This document shows positions 45,038 to 53,767 of a stretch of DNA of 64,000 nucleotides, one piece after another. The notes under the pieces were generated by a model that was not told the origin of the DNA, made no database searches, and saw nothing but the letters and a program-made list of their open reading frames with translations. Source of the DNA: Comamonadaceae bacterium. GTDB taxonomy: Bacteria; Pseudomonadota; Gammaproteobacteria; Burkholderiales; Burkholderiaceae_C. Each line of letters starts with the position of its first letter. Within the stretch, counting starts at the first letter, position 1. Where the stretch lies: contig CANJPU010000026.1 of the NCBI GenBank assembly GCA_947476285.1, positions 1-64,000 on the forward strand, written 5' to 3'. The translations under genes were made by a program, and so were the position numbers.

Positions 45038-45093
45038 GTCATGTCCATTTGTTCAAGAAGACGCAACGATAGCAAAAAGTGACGGCTGGCTTT

Positions 45094-45282
45094 TCATTCG
45101 GGCATGTCGCGCGCTGCCTCCACGCATTGCCGCAGCACTGTGGCATCTCCCACCTGATTGGCCAGCAGCAGAATGAGTCGCGCGTTGAGCAACTGCGATT
45201 GTTCGGGTGAGAGTCCCGCGTGGGCATCCAGGAGCAGCTCGTAGAAGCCGTCGGCATCCTGCAGGTGCAATGCGGTTTTCAT
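45094..45282 (-). CDS. DUF2783 small protein
   Basis: A 62-residue protein matching the DUF2783 pattern: D-A-D-G-F-Y-E-L-L-L-D-A-H near 9, then L-N-A-R-L-I-L-L-L-A-N-Q-V-G-D near 32. The family occurs immediately downstream of flavin monooxygenases of the MhpA type, as here: its ATG overlaps the upstream TGA (ATGA). It is probably a helper or subunit for that enzyme, but its role is not established. Confidence 0.85.
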   Translation of the reverse strand: MKTALHLQDADGFYELLLDAHAGLSPEQSQLLNARLILLLANQVGDATVLRQCVEAARDMPE

Positions 45283-46991
45283 GCGGCCTCCAGTGTGGCA
45301 CCCAGCGCCTGGCCCAGTGCATGGACGAGCGTGGCGTCTATGCTTTCGCCGGTGGCGGCGACATAGCTGTCGGGCCGGATCAGCGCCCAGGCATGGCCAA
45401 ACACATGGCAAGCGCCTTGCAGATGGCCTTGCGGGTCGCGCACATGTTCCAATGCCGCAGCGCGATCATCAGAGCCCATGACTTGTACGCAGCGCAGCGG
45501 CGCGCTCTCAGTGAGCGCACGCAGTCTCTGCAGGCAGGCCGGGCTGGCGTCGCCGAATAGCAAAAGCAGCATGCGCAAGTCGGCCCATTGCAGCAAATCA
45601 TTCACTGTGCCGTGAGAGCCGTCTGCCCAACGAAAAGAAACGTTCTGCACCGGTAGGCCGCCGGTGGCATCGCAGGCGTCAGAGTGTGTGTATGCATTGG
45701 CGACGGCCATGCGCCCGGTGTTGACCAGTTGGCGCGCAAACACATGCTGGCGCGCCAGGCCCAGCGCCGCATCGCGAAAGATTCGCTCTTGCCCATCGGC
45801 CGGTCGCAGAAAGCGGGTGGTGCGATTGGTGATTTTCACGTTTTGCACGGCCGCTTCGTGGCGCTCCTGGTGATAGCTGTCCAGCAGCGTCGTGGCCGCG
45901 CGGCCTTTCATGATCGCGGCGAGTTTCCATGCCAGGTTGTCCGCGTCGGCGATGCCGGTGTTGCCCCCGCGAGCGCCAAAGGGGCTGACCACTTTGGCAG
46001 CATCGCCCATGAAGAAGACCCGGCCGTGGCGCATGCGGTCAATGCACTCGCTGCGATAGGCGTAGGGGCCGACCCAGACGATCTCGATCTCGCATTCCTG
46101 ACCGAACTGGCGCGCAAGGCGTTCGCGCACCACCTCTTCGCGGCTGCTGTCCTCAAGGTCCGCGTGAGGTGCTAGCTGGTAGTCGATGCGCCAGACCTCA
46201 TCGCCCATCAGGTGCTGCCAAACGGCGCGGTTGTCATTGAAGGGCGCTTCGATCCAGGTGTGGCGTTCGGCCGGCGGATGGCGCGCAAAGCGCACATCGG
46301 CAATGCACCACCGGTCGTCGCCCTTCTTCGCGGTAATGGTAGCGCCCGCCCAGGCTCGCAAGGGGCTGTGCGAACCGGTGGCATCGATCACATGGTCGGC
46401 GCGGATTTGATAGTCGCCGGCCGGTGTGGCCACGGTGAGGGTCGCGCATTCATTGTCTTGGTCAAAGGCGGTGACCCGGTTGCACCATCGCAGTTGCACA
46501 TGACCCAGATCCTGGATGCGATCGACCAGATAGGCCTCGACATAGAACTGCTGAATGTTGACGAAGGGCGGCTGGCAGGAGAGCTGGTAGGCACTTTGCT
46601 GGCGCAGGTCGAAGGAGTAGACCTCATCATGGCCGGCAAAGGTGCGGCCCACGCTCCACTGGATGCCCTTGGCGGCGATGCGCTCGTAAATGCCCAGGCG
46701 CTCGAAAATCTCCAGCGACCTTTGCGTGTAGCAGATGCCGCGCGACGAAGCGCCTTTGGCGCCCACCGTGTTGTCCTCGTCCAGCAGTACAGCGGGTATG
46801 CCGTAGCGGGCCAGCGCGCAGGCCATGGTCAGGCCGGCAAGCCCGCCGCCGATGATCACGATGGGGTGATGGCTGGTCTGGCCGGAGGTGAGCTCGGGGG
46901 GTGGGACGAAGGGGTATTCGGGCAGCTTGTAGCCTGTGCCGTCAGTGAAGTCCTGTCGGCTGGCAGGTGCGGTTTCGGCGTGGCTTGCCAT
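45279..46991 (-). CDS. FAD-dependent aromatic hydroxylase (MhpA/PheA-like monooxygenase)
   Basis: A 570-residue flavoprotein with the FAD loop I-I-G-G-G-L-A-G-L-T-M-A near residue 46, a D-x-x-G-S-H-S-P segment near 205, and the second FAD motif G-D-A-A-K-V-V-S-P-F-G-A-R-G-G-N near 327. A C-terminal thioredoxin-like domain completes class A NAD(P)H monooxygenases. It would hydroxylate a phenolic or similar ring. ATG 46991 is preferred because AGG lies upstream; ATG 46994 is adjacent. Its 5' edge touches a 238-bp inverted-repeat-bounded element, which may have supplied or removed its promoter. The substrate is unknown. Confidence 0.88.
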   Translation of the reverse strand: MASHAETAPASRQDFTDGTGYKLPEYPFVPPPELTSGQTSHHPIVIIGGGLAGLTMACALARYGIPAVLLDEDNTVGAKGASSRGICYTQRSLEIFERLGIYERIAAKGIQWSVGRTFAGHDEVYSFDLRQQSAYQLSCQPPFVNIQQFYVEAYLVDRIQDLGHVQLRWCNRVTAFDQDNECATLTVATPAGDYQIRADHVIDATGSHSPLRAWAGATITAKKGDDRWCIADVRFARHPPAERHTWIEAPFNDNRAVWQHLMGDEVWRIDYQLAPHADLEDSSREEVVRERLARQFGQECEIEIVWVGPYAYRSECIDRMRHGRVFFMGDAAKVVSPFGARGGNTGIADADNLAWKLAAIMKGRAATTLLDSYHQERHEAAVQNVKITNRTTRFLRPADGQERIFRDAALGLARQHVFARQLVNTGRMAVANAYTHSDACDATGGLPVQNVSFRWADGSHGTVNDLLQWADLRMLLLLFGDASPACLQRLRALTESAPLRCVQVMGSDDRAAALEHVRDPQGHLQGACHVFGHAWALIRPDSYVAATGESIDATLVHALGQALGATLEAA

Positions 46992-46992
46992 C

Positions 46993-47230
46993 ATCCTAGA
47001 AACGGCAGTTGGACGCGCTCGAGTGGGCGCTTGGCAGGCCCGATGGCAAGGCGCGACGATGCAGCAGGCTGATGCCTGCAAGGAGGAGCAACGCCGCCAG
47101 CGAGCCTGCCAAGCGCTCAATCGAGTGCGTAGCGCTCTCACCCAATAGGTGAAGGCCTTCAAGGCCAAAAATCTTAATGTTCACGGGCACTTCCTGCTGA
47201 AAATAAGCGGTCAACTGCTGTTTCTAGGAT
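46993..47230. mobile_element. MITE-like 238-bp element bounded by 19-bp inverted repeats
   Basis: The left end ATCCTAGAAACGGCAGTTG (46993-47011) matches the reverse complement of the right end (47212-47230) at 18 of 19 positions. A second exact 13-bp inverted pair lies inside (47027-47039 and 47104-47116), with a GCAGGC/GCCTGC hairpin between. No transposase is encoded and no clear target-site duplication is seen. It ends directly at the flavin monooxygenase start codon. Confidence 0.5.
46996..47184 (-). CDS. Possible small membrane protein inside the inverted-repeat element
   Basis: A 62-codon frame starting at GTG 47184, with AGGAAG a few bases upstream. It encodes N-I-K-I-F-G-L-E-G-L-H, a hydrophobic helix near 27-43 (S-L-A-A-L-L-L-L-A-G-I) and a polar tail. 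The stop lies inside the left terminal repeat. I do not recognise it; the good ribosome site and membrane helix are its only support, and it could be fortuitous. Confidence 0.25.
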   Translation of the reverse strand: MNIKIFGLEGLHLLGESATHSIERLAGSLAALLLLAGISLLHRRALPSGLPSAHSSASNCRF

Positions 47231-47460
47231 TATGTGCTGTCCTCGTCCGTTCTTGAGGGCGACGCAGGTCGCAGGGTCTCCCCGAGCCATCATGCTTGAA
47301 CGTTGGTCGGGGTGCAATGGGGATGCAGGTTGCGCAGAAGCTCTGTGACGGAGCGCCCTGACGGCCGCCTCCAACGAGTACCAAACAAGGCGCGTGTTCG
47401 CCACGATGCGTCTGAAACAAACGGCATCGGGTCGGGGGGCGTCGCGTTACTCATGTATGA
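47231..47460. other. Intergenic stretch without a recognisable gene
   Basis: Between the inverted-repeat element and the rubrerythrin promoter I see no frame with family features on either strand, no terminator and no obvious promoter for the leftward monooxygenase gene. Composition is ordinary and GC-rich until about 47440, where it becomes AT-rich. Confidence 0.5.
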
Positions 47461-47463
47461 TTG

Positions 47464-47501
47464 CTATTGATTGAATTGTATTAATAGTCACAATCAATCA
47501 A
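47464..47501 (+). promoter_or_regulatory. Operator/promoter region of the rubrerythrin operon
   Basis: TTGATTGAATTGT at 47467-47479 and ACAATCAATCAA at 47490-47501 form a near-perfect 12-bp inverted repeat (one extra A in the left arm). CTATT at 47464-47468 and AATAG at 47483-47487 form another. TTGATT (47467) and CACAAT (47489-47494) could be -35/-10 at 16 bases. A dimeric repressor or an OxyR/PerR-like regulator would fit. Confidence 0.55.
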
Positions 47502-47613
47502 CCCGATTGACGCGGCCAATTAGACGGCCGCGCCAATGAGGGCTAACCTCTGCGGGTCCCTGGACGACTTCAGGGCGAAAAAGTCATTTCATCAACCTGT
47601 TAGGAGATATCCC

Positions 47614-48036
47614 ATGGCAGCACTCAAAGGCTCCAAGACGGAAGCGAACCTGAAAGCCGCCTTCGCTGGCGAGTCCCAGGCAAACCGCCGTTACCTGTAC
47701 TTCGCAAACAAGGCCGACGTGGAAGGTCAGAACGATGTGGCGGCGCTGTTTCGCTCCACCGCTGAAGGCGAGACCGGCCATGCCCACGGTCACCTGGAAT
47801 GGCTGGAGCAGTGCGGCGACCCCGCCACCGGCCTGCCCATCGGCCCCACCCGCGACAACCTCAAGGCGGCAGTGGCTGGCGAGACCCACGAGTACACCGA
47901 TATGTACCCTGGCATGGCCAAGACCGCGCGCGACGAGGGCCATGACGAAGTGGCCGACTGGTTCGAGACGCTGGCGAAGGCCGAGCGCTCGCATGCCAAT
48001 CGCTACACCAGGGCGCTGAACGAGCTGGTTGACTGA
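47614..48036 (+). CDS. Rubrerythrin (ferritin-like, rubredoxin-less)
   Basis: A 140-residue four-helix di-iron protein. Likely metal ligands are Glu20, Glu53/His56 in E-G-E-T-G-H, Glu90/Glu93 in G-E-T-H-E-Y, and Glu124/His127 in A-E-R-S-H. The rubredoxin C-terminal domain of classical rubrerythrin is missing, so electrons must come from another protein. Such proteins reduce H2O2. AGGAG precedes ATG 47614. It leads an operon with a CCG-type Fe-S protein and a DUF3501 protein, a grouping I recall in other proteobacteria, and has a strong inverted-repeat operator upstream. Confidence 0.92.
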   Translation: MAALKGSKTEANLKAAFAGESQANRRYLYFANKADVEGQNDVAALFRSTAEGETGHAHGHLEWLEQCGDPATGLPIGPTRDNLKAAVAGETHEYTDMYPGMAKTARDEGHDEVADWFETLAKAERSHANRYTRALNELVD

Positions 48037-48141
48037 GCGCTGACCGAGCGTTGAGCGTTGGGTGTTCGGCATCTTGCCGGCACCCTTCCCTGAGCGCTTG
48101 CCATGGCTAATGCCCCACCTTCAAGAAGCACGGAGACAAGA

Positions 48142-49497
48142 ATGTCCGCACCCCGCGAGGGCAATCTCGAAGCACCGACGCGTCACCCCATAGCCTGGAA
48201 GAACCCGGATTTCTATAACGAAGAGTCCGCGCTCAATGAGTTGGAGCGCATCTTCGACATCTGCCATGGTTGCCGCCGCTGCGTGAGCCTGTGCGCCTCT
48301 TTCCCCACCTTGTTCGACCTGATCGACGAGAGCAAGACCGGCGAGGTGGACGGCGTGGACAAGAAGGACTACTGGAAAGTGGTTGACCAGTGCTATCTGT
48401 GCGACCTGTGCTACATGACCAAGTGTCCCTATGTCCCGCCGCATGAATGGAACGTGGACTATCCGCACACCATGCTGCGCGCCAAGGCCATCAAGTTTCA
48501 AAAGGGTGGCGTGGGGCTGGGTGAAAAGCTGCTCGCCTCCACCGATGTGCACGGCCAGTTCGCCGGCATTCCCGTCGTGGTGCAGGTGGCCAACGCGGTG
48601 AGCAAATCCAAGCCCGCGCGTGCGGCGATGGAAAGCGTGCTTCATGTTGACCGAAATGCATGGCTGCCTTCTCTGGCCACGCGCAAGTTTCGTTCGGCTG
48701 CGCCCAAGTCGCAAGACTTCGCAGTCAAGGATGGCGCCAAGACGCCTGGCAAGGTCGCGATCTATTCCACTTGCTACGTGAATTACAACGAGCCAGGCAT
48801 CGGCATGGACCTGCTCAAGATACTGGATCACAACGAGGTGCCCTATGTGCTGGTGAGCAAGGAAAAATGCTGCGGCATGCCCAAGCTGGAGTTGGGCGAT
48901 CTCGAATCAGTGGACAAGAGCAAGCAGGCCAACATTCCGGTGCTGGCCCAGTATGCCGAGCAGGGCTACGCCATCCTCAGTGCAGTGCCAAGTTGTACCC
49001 TGATGTTCAAGCAAGAGCTGCCTCTCATGTACCCCGACGATGCGCAGGTGCAAGCGGTGAAGAAGGCGATGTGGGACCCCTTCGAGTACCTCATGGCACG
49101 CAAGCGCGACGGGCTGCTCAAGACCGAGTTCAGCCAGCCACTGGGCAAGATCAGCTACCAGGTTCCTTGCCATTCGCGGGTGCAGAACATCGGCAAGAAG
49201 ACCGAGGAAATGCTCAAGATGGTGCCCGATACTTTCGTGCAGACCAACGAGCGTTGCTCAGGCCATGCCGGAACCTATGGCGTGAAGCTGGGCATGCACG
49301 AGACCGCCATGAAAATTGGCAAACCGCTGTTCAAGCGCATGGCCGAACATCCACAAGGCGGGCTGCCCGACTACATCAGCTCCGACTGCCCCTTGGGCGG
49401 ACACCACATCAACCAAGGCTTCGAGCGCAATGCGCTCGGTGCGCCCAAGCTGGAGCACCCCTTGAGCCTGGTGCGCATCGCCTACGGTTTGAAATGA
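48142..49497 (+). CDS. Heterodisulfide-reductase-like (CCG-domain) Fe-S protein
   Basis: A 451-residue protein. It has two 4Fe-4S ferredoxin-type motifs: C-H-G-C-R-R-C-V-S-L-C near residue 41, and C-Y-L-C-D-L-C-Y-M-T-K-C-P near 84. Two CCG-type domains follow: E-K-C-C-G-M-P near 240, and a variant E-R-C-S-G-H-A-G near 373, where the second cysteine of the pair is serine. This matches GlpC/HdrB-like electron-transfer proteins, acting on thiols, quinones or as partner of a flavoprotein. Here it sits between rubrerythrin and DUF3501, suggesting it supplies electrons to rubrerythrin. GGAG lies eight bases before ATG 48142. Confidence 0.88.
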   Translation: MSAPREGNLEAPTRHPIAWKNPDFYNEESALNELERIFDICHGCRRCVSLCASFPTLFDLIDESKTGEVDGVDKKDYWKVVDQCYLCDLCYMTKCPYVPPHEWNVDYPHTMLRAKAIKFQKGGVGLGEKLLASTDVHGQFAGIPVVVQVANAVSKSKPARAAMESVLHVDRNAWLPSLATRKFRSAAPKSQDFAVKDGAKTPGKVAIYSTCYVNYNEPGIGMDLLKILDHNEVPYVLVSKEKCCGMPKLELGDLESVDKSKQANIPVLAQYAEQGYAILSAVPSCTLMFKQELPLMYPDDAQVQAVKKAMWDPFEYLMARKRDGLLKTEFSQPLGKISYQVPCHSRVQNIGKKTEEMLKMVPDTFVQTNERCSGHAGTYGVKLGMHETAMKIGKPLFKRMAEHPQGGLPDYISSDCPLGGHHINQGFERNALGAPKLEHPLSLVRIAYGLK

Positions 49498-49513
49498 CCC
49501 CGCAGGAACCCAA

Positions 49514-50104
49514 ATGCAATTGACCGGAAAAATCACCCGCGAAAGCCTCATGACGCTGGAGGCCTACAGCAAGTTTCGCAAAGAACACAAGGGCGACATC
49601 ATTGCCCACCGCAAGCAGCGCAGCGTGCCGCTGGGCGATCACATCACGCTGCAGTTCGAGAGCGAGACCAGCATCCGCTACCAAATCCAGGAGATGCTGC
49701 GCATCGAAAAAATCTTCGAAGAAGAGGGCATCGTGCAGGAGATCGAAGCCTATGCGCCATTGATGCCCGATGGCAGCAACTGGAAGGCCACGATGATGAT
49801 CGAGTACCCCGACGAGAACGAGCGCAAGCGCGAGCTGGCCCGTCTGATCGGTGTAGAAGACCGCATGTTTGTGGAGGTCGAAGGCCAGGACCGTGTCTAT
49901 GCCATCGCCGACGAAGACCTCGACCGCGAGAACGACGAGAAGACCTCGGCCGTGCATTTCGTTCGCTTCGAGTTCACGCCTGCCATGGTTGCTGCCATCA
50001 AGGCCGGCGCTGGCGTCAAACTGGGTTGCGATCACCGCAACTACCCCGCCCACATGAGCATAGCGCCAGAGACGCTGGCTTGTCTTGCCGGCGATCTGAA
50101 GTAG
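49514..50104 (+). CDS. DUF3501 family protein
   Basis: A 196-residue cytoplasmic protein with the DUF3501 features: Y-S-K-F-R-K-E-H near 18, R-Y-Q-I-Q-E-M-L-R-I-E-K-I near 55, then F-V-R-F-E-F-T near 148 and a C-terminal C-D-H-R-N-Y near 175. Function is unknown. It follows the Fe-S gene by 16 bases and completes the rubrerythrin/CCG/DUF3501 operon. The H-x-N and single cysteine could bind metal. It ends 6 bases before the convergent ugpQ stop. Confidence 0.88.
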   Translation: MQLTGKITRESLMTLEAYSKFRKEHKGDIIAHRKQRSVPLGDHITLQFESETSIRYQIQEMLRIEKIFEEEGIVQEIEAYAPLMPDGSNWKATMMIEYPDENERKRELARLIGVEDRMFVEVEGQDRVYAIADEDLDRENDEKTSAVHFVRFEFTPAMVAAIKAGAGVKLGCDHRNYPAHMSIAPETLACLAGDLK

Positions 50105-50110
50105 CTGTCC

Positions 50111-50869
50111 TCACATTCGCGGCTTTGCCGCTGCCGAGCTTGGGGCGAACAAATCGACCCGGTCGGTGATGATGCCGTCCACGCCCAGGGTCAGCAGAGC
50201 TTGCGCCGCTGTCTCCTCATTGACCGTGTAGGCGAGGCAGTGCAGGCCTGCGTTCTTGACTTGCGCCACGGTGTTTGCATCCCACAAGATCTGGTCGCAC
50301 ACGATGGCAACGCATTCGAGCTTCTGTGCCACCTCTAGCCAGCCAGTCCAGAGCGCGTCCAGCAGCAGGCCGCGCGGCAGTTGGGCTTGCGCTTCACGCG
50401 CGGCTTGCAGGGCCTGTGGGATGAATGAAGTCAGGAGAGGTGGTGTGGCGGCGTCGGCCCAAAGCTTCGCTGCTTCATTCGCCACGATTTTGCCGGTTCG
50501 CTCTTCGGTCCCAGGTGTGGGCTTGATCTCGATGTTGAGCAGACACTCGCTGCCCAAGCAGAATCGGGCAACGTCTGCAAGTGACGGCAAACGCTCGCCA
50601 GCAAACGCACTGGAATGCCAACTCCCCGCGTCAAGTGCAGTGAGCTGTTGCCAGGAGAGGCTGCCCGCGATGCCCCTTCCATTGGTGGTGCGCTCCAGCA
50701 CGGGGTCGTGCAGTAGAAAAGGCACATCGTCAGCCGACAGCTTGACGTCGCATTCGAACATGCGATAGCCGTGCTGCGCACCCAGCCGGAAGGCGGCCAG
50801 CGTGTTTTCGGGCGCGAGTTTGCCTGCGCCGCGGTGTGCGATCCACAAAGGGTAAGGCCAGGGTTTCAA
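50111..50869 (-). CDS. ugpQ: Glycerophosphodiester phosphodiesterase
   Basis: A 252-residue TIM-barrel enzyme that hydrolyses glycerophosphodiesters to glycerol-3-phosphate. The first catalytic motif H-R-G-A-G-K-L-A-P-E-N-T near 12 gives the His/Arg and Glu metal ligand; F-E-C-D-V-K-L-S-A-D near 38 and H-D-P-V-L near 53 follow. There is no signal peptide, so it is cytoplasmic. The start is TTG 50869, twelve bases after the ugpC stop, making it the last gene of ugpBAECQ. Confidence 0.93.
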   Translation of the reverse strand: MKPWPYPLWIAHRGAGKLAPENTLAAFRLGAQHGYRMFECDVKLSADDVPFLLHDPVLERTTNGRGIAGSLSWQQLTALDAGSWHSSAFAGERLPSLADVARFCLGSECLLNIEIKPTPGTEERTGKIVANEAAKLWADAATPPLLTSFIPQALQAAREAQAQLPRGLLLDALWTGWLEVAQKLECVAIVCDQILWDANTVAQVKNAGLHCLAYTVNEETAAQALLTLGVDGIITDRVDLFAPSSAAAKPRM

Positions 50870-50881
50870 ACGCGCTGAACT

Positions 50882-51886
50882 CTAGATTCGCTTGCCAGTG
50901 CCCGCGTCAAACCAGTGCAACCTGTCCTCGCGCGGGGCAACATGGATGATGGCGTTCACCTTCGGTGCCGGTTGGTTTTCTTCGCTGCGCACAATGATGC
51001 GTTCGTCTCCCAGCCGGCCGTAGATCAGCCGCTCCGCGCCCAGTAGCTCGACGGTTTCCACACACAGTTCCCAGCCGCTGCTGCGGATGTCCAGGTGTTC
51101 GGGACGAATGCCCATGATGGTGCCGGCGCGTGCGCCGGGTGCGTCTTTCAATAGGTTCATGGGCGGTGAGCCGATGAAGCTTGCGACGAAGGTGGAGGCG
51201 GGCCGGTGGTACACCTCTTCGGGTGTGCCAAATTGCTCCATCCGGCCGGCGTTCATCACGATCATGCGCTCGGCCAGTGTCATGGCTTCTACCTGATCGT
51301 GCGTGACGAAGAGCGCGGTGATGCCTAGCTCGCGGTGCAGTTTCTGAATCTCGATGCGGGTCTGCGCACGCAGTTTGGCGTCCAGGTTGGAAAGCGGCTC
51401 GTCGAATAGAAACACCTGAGGCTGACGAACAATTGCCCGGCCCATGGCTACCCTCTGGCGCTGCCCGCCAGAGAGCTGGCCAGGCTTGCGCTCGAGCAGG
51501 CCGCCCAACTCAAGAATGCCTGCGGCCTTGTCCACTCGCATCTTGATCTCGTCGACAGGAACCTTCTTGATTTTCAGGCCATAGGCCATGTTGTCGAACA
51601 CGCTCATGTGCGGATAAAGCGCGTAGTTCTGGAACACCATGGCGATGTCACGCTCGGCCGGCTCAAGCTGGTTGACCACGCGATCGCCAATCCAGATTTC
51701 GCCAGATGTGATTTCTTCCAGCCCAGCCACCATGCGAAGCAAGGTGGATTTGCCGCAGCCCGAAGGTCCGACGATCACGACGAATTCGCGGTCGGTGATT
51801 TCCGCGTTCACGCCGTGGATGACCTGCAGCTCTTGTTTGCCTCTGCCGTAGCGCTTGACGACGTCTCTGAGGGATATGGCAGCCAT
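50882..51886 (-). CDS. ugpC: Glycerol-3-phosphate ABC transporter ATPase
   Basis: A 334-residue MalK-type ABC ATPase. Walker A is G-P-S-G-C-G-K-S-T near 40, the signature L-S-G-G-Q-R-Q-R-V near 136, Walker [13 protein letters not shown] near 156, and the C-terminal TOBE/regulatory domain includes I-G-I-R-P-E-H near 256. UgpC powers uptake of sn-glycerol-3-phosphate or its diesters. It lies between ugpE and ugpQ. Confidence 0.94.
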   Translation of the reverse strand: MAAISLRDVVKRYGRGKQELQVIHGVNAEITDREFVVIVGPSGCGKSTLLRMVAGLEEITSGEIWIGDRVVNQLEPAERDIAMVFQNYALYPHMSVFDNMAYGLKIKKVPVDEIKMRVDKAAGILELGGLLERKPGQLSGGQRQRVAMGRAIVRQPQVFLFDEPLSNLDAKLRAQTRIEIQKLHRELGITALFVTHDQVEAMTLAERMIVMNAGRMEQFGTPEEVYHRPASTFVASFIGSPPMNLLKDAPGARAGTIMGIRPEHLDIRSSGWELCVETVELLGAERLIYGRLGDERIIVRSEENQPAPKVNAIIHVAPREDRLHWFDAGTGKRI

Positions 51887-51919
51887 TGGATTGTTCCGTC
51901 TCTTGTCTTTGTCTTCGTC

Positions 51920-52771
51920 TTATTTTTCAGTGTCAACCAGGCCCTTGACGAACCACTTCTGCATCAGCACCACGACGAAGGCAGGTGGCAGCATGGCGAG
52001 GATGGCGGTGGCCATCACGACATTCCAGGCATTGGCCGAGTCGCCGCCGGCGATCATGCGCTTGATGCCAATCACCACCGTGTACATGTCTTCCGAGGTG
52101 GTGGCCAGAAGCGGCCACAGATACTGGTTCCAGCCGTAGATGAACTGGATCACGAACAAGGCCGCCATGGATGTCTTGGACAGGGGCAGCAGAATGTCCC
52201 AGAAAAATCGCATCGGGCCGGCGCCATCCATGCGGGCAGCCTCGACCAATTCGTCGGGCACTGTCATGAAAAATTGCCGGAACAGAAAGGTGGCGGTGGC
52301 TGATGCGATCAGCGGGATGGACAAGCCAGCGTAGGTGTTGAGCATGCCCAGATCAGACACGACCTGATAGGTCGGCCCGATGCGCACTTCCACTGGCAGC
52401 ATCAGCGTGACGAAGATGGCCCAGAAGCAAACAGATCGAAACGGAAATCGAAAATACACCACCGCGAATGCCGACAGCAACGAGATCGATATCTTGCCGA
52501 TGGTGATGATGAGCGCATTGATCAGGCTCACTGTCATCATGCGCGCGACCGGTGCGTGCGAGCCAGCCCCTGAGCCTTCACCGAGCAAGGCTGCCTTGTA
52601 GTTGTCCGACATGTGCGGGCCGGGCAGCAAAGGCATGGGGGCCTGCACGATTTCCGATGCAGTGTGGGTTGAAGCGACAAAGGCCAGGTAGAGCGGAAAC
52701 GCGACGATGGCGATGCCCAGCACCATGACCAGATGCGCCAGCACGCGCAGGCCGGGGCGGCGCTCAACCAT
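51920..52771 (-). CDS. ugpE: Glycerol-3-phosphate ABC transporter permease UgpE
   Basis: A 283-residue permease with six predicted membrane helices and the EAA loop E-A-A-R-M-D-G-A-G near 190. The N-terminus has the long periplasmic segment typical of MalG/UgpE proteins. ATG 52771 has GGTGG upstream; an in-frame GTG at 52783 is an alternative. It is 33 bases before ugpC and after ugpA. Confidence 0.93.
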   Translation of the reverse strand: MVERRPGLRVLAHLVMVLGIAIVAFPLYLAFVASTHTASEIVQAPMPLLPGPHMSDNYKAALLGEGSGAGSHAPVARMMTVSLINALIITIGKISISLLSAFAVVYFRFPFRSVCFWAIFVTLMLPVEVRIGPTYQVVSDLGMLNTYAGLSIPLIASATATFLFRQFFMTVPDELVEAARMDGAGPMRFFWDILLPLSKTSMAALFVIQFIYGWNQYLWPLLATTSEDMYTVVIGIKRMIAGGDSANAWNVVMATAILAMLPPAFVVVLMQKWFVKGLVDTEK

Positions 52772-52804
52772 GGGTACCACCAAGTTCTATTGCTGGGGTA
52801 TTCA

Positions 52805-53686
52805 TCAGTACTGCACCTTCTTCTCGACATAGCGAAATTGCACCACCGTCAGCGCAATCACGATGACCATCAACACCACTGATTGGGCCGCCGAGCCGCC
52901 CATGTCCATGGCCCTGAAGCCGTCGTGATAGACCTTGTAGACCAGGATGGATGTGTCCTTGCCCGGCCCGCCCTGGGTGGCGGCGTCGACAATGGCGAAG
53001 GTGTCGAAGAAGGCATAGACCACGTTGATCACCAGCAGGAAGAAAGTGGTGGGTGAGAGAAGCGGGAATTGAATGGTCCAGAAGCGCCGCCAGGGCTGGG
53101 CGCCGTCGATGGCGGCCGCTTCCATTAGCGATTTTGGAATGGATTGCAAGCCCGCCAGAAAGAACAGGAAGTTGTAGGAGATCTGCTTCCAGACCGCAGC
53201 CATCACGATCAGCGTCATGGCGTGTGTGCCATTGAGCAGGTGGTTCCAATCAATGCCTATCTTGCCCAGTGCATAAGCCACGACGCCCAGCGAAGGGGAG
53301 AACATGAACACCCACAGCACGGCTGCCACGGCTGGCGCGACCGCATAAGGCAAGATCAGCATGGTCTTGTAGAACATCGCGCCACGCACGATGCGGTCGG
53401 CGAACACCGCGAGCATCAACGACAAGCTTATGCCTATGGACGCCACAAGCACCGAGAACAATGCGGTGGTCTTGAAGGACTCCACATACGAGGGATCGTT
53501 CCACAATCGCTCAAAGTTCTCCAACCCCACCCACTGAACGGAGCTACCGAACGCGTCCTGCGATTGCACCGACTGCACCAGCGCCTGACTGGCCGGCCAG
53601 AAGAAGAATATGGCAATCACCAACAACTGCGGCGCGAGCAAAGCCCAGGGCAGCCAACTGGAGCGGAACACCACACGTTTTTCCAT
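52805..53686 (-). CDS. ugpA: Glycerol-3-phosphate ABC transporter permease UgpA
   Basis: A 293-residue permease with six membrane helices, starting M-E-K-R-V-V-F-R. The EAA loop is E-A-A-A-I-D-G-A-Q near 190. [10 protein letters not shown] near 215 is UgpA/MalF-like. The internal ATG is preferred over an upstream TTG near 53719. It is separated from ugpB by an intrinsic terminator. Confidence 0.93.
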   Translation of the reverse strand: MEKRVVFRSSWLPWALLAPQLLVIAIFFFWPASQALVQSVQSQDAFGSSVQWVGLENFERLWNDPSYVESFKTTALFSVLVASIGISLSLMLAVFADRIVRGAMFYKTMLILPYAVAPAVAAVLWVFMFSPSLGVVAYALGKIGIDWNHLLNGTHAMTLIVMAAVWKQISYNFLFFLAGLQSIPKSLMEAAAIDGAQPWRRFWTIQFPLLSPTTFFLLVINVVYAFFDTFAIVDAATQGGPGKDTSILVYKVYHDGFRAMDMGGSAAQSVVLMVIVIALTVVQFRYVEKKVQY

Positions 53687-53722
53687 ACCGGCCCATTGTG
53701 ATGGATCGCCTTGGGGCAAGGC

Positions 53723-53755
53723 AAAAAAAGAAGAAGCCGCGTCGGCGGCTTCTTC
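53723..53755 (-). terminator. Intrinsic terminator between ugpB and ugpA
   Basis: On the minus strand, GAAGAAGCCGC pairs with GCGGCTTCTTC (53745-53755 with 53730-53740) around a 4-base loop, followed by seven T residues (A-run 53723-53729). It would lower transcription of the membrane components relative to the binding protein. Confidence 0.85.
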
Positions 53756-53767
53756 TGACGTGGCGGA

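Noticed and set aside
47174-47404. 76-codon minus-strand frame upstream of the monooxygenase
   Set aside because: Crosses the terminal repeat, no ribosome site, no recognisable sequence.
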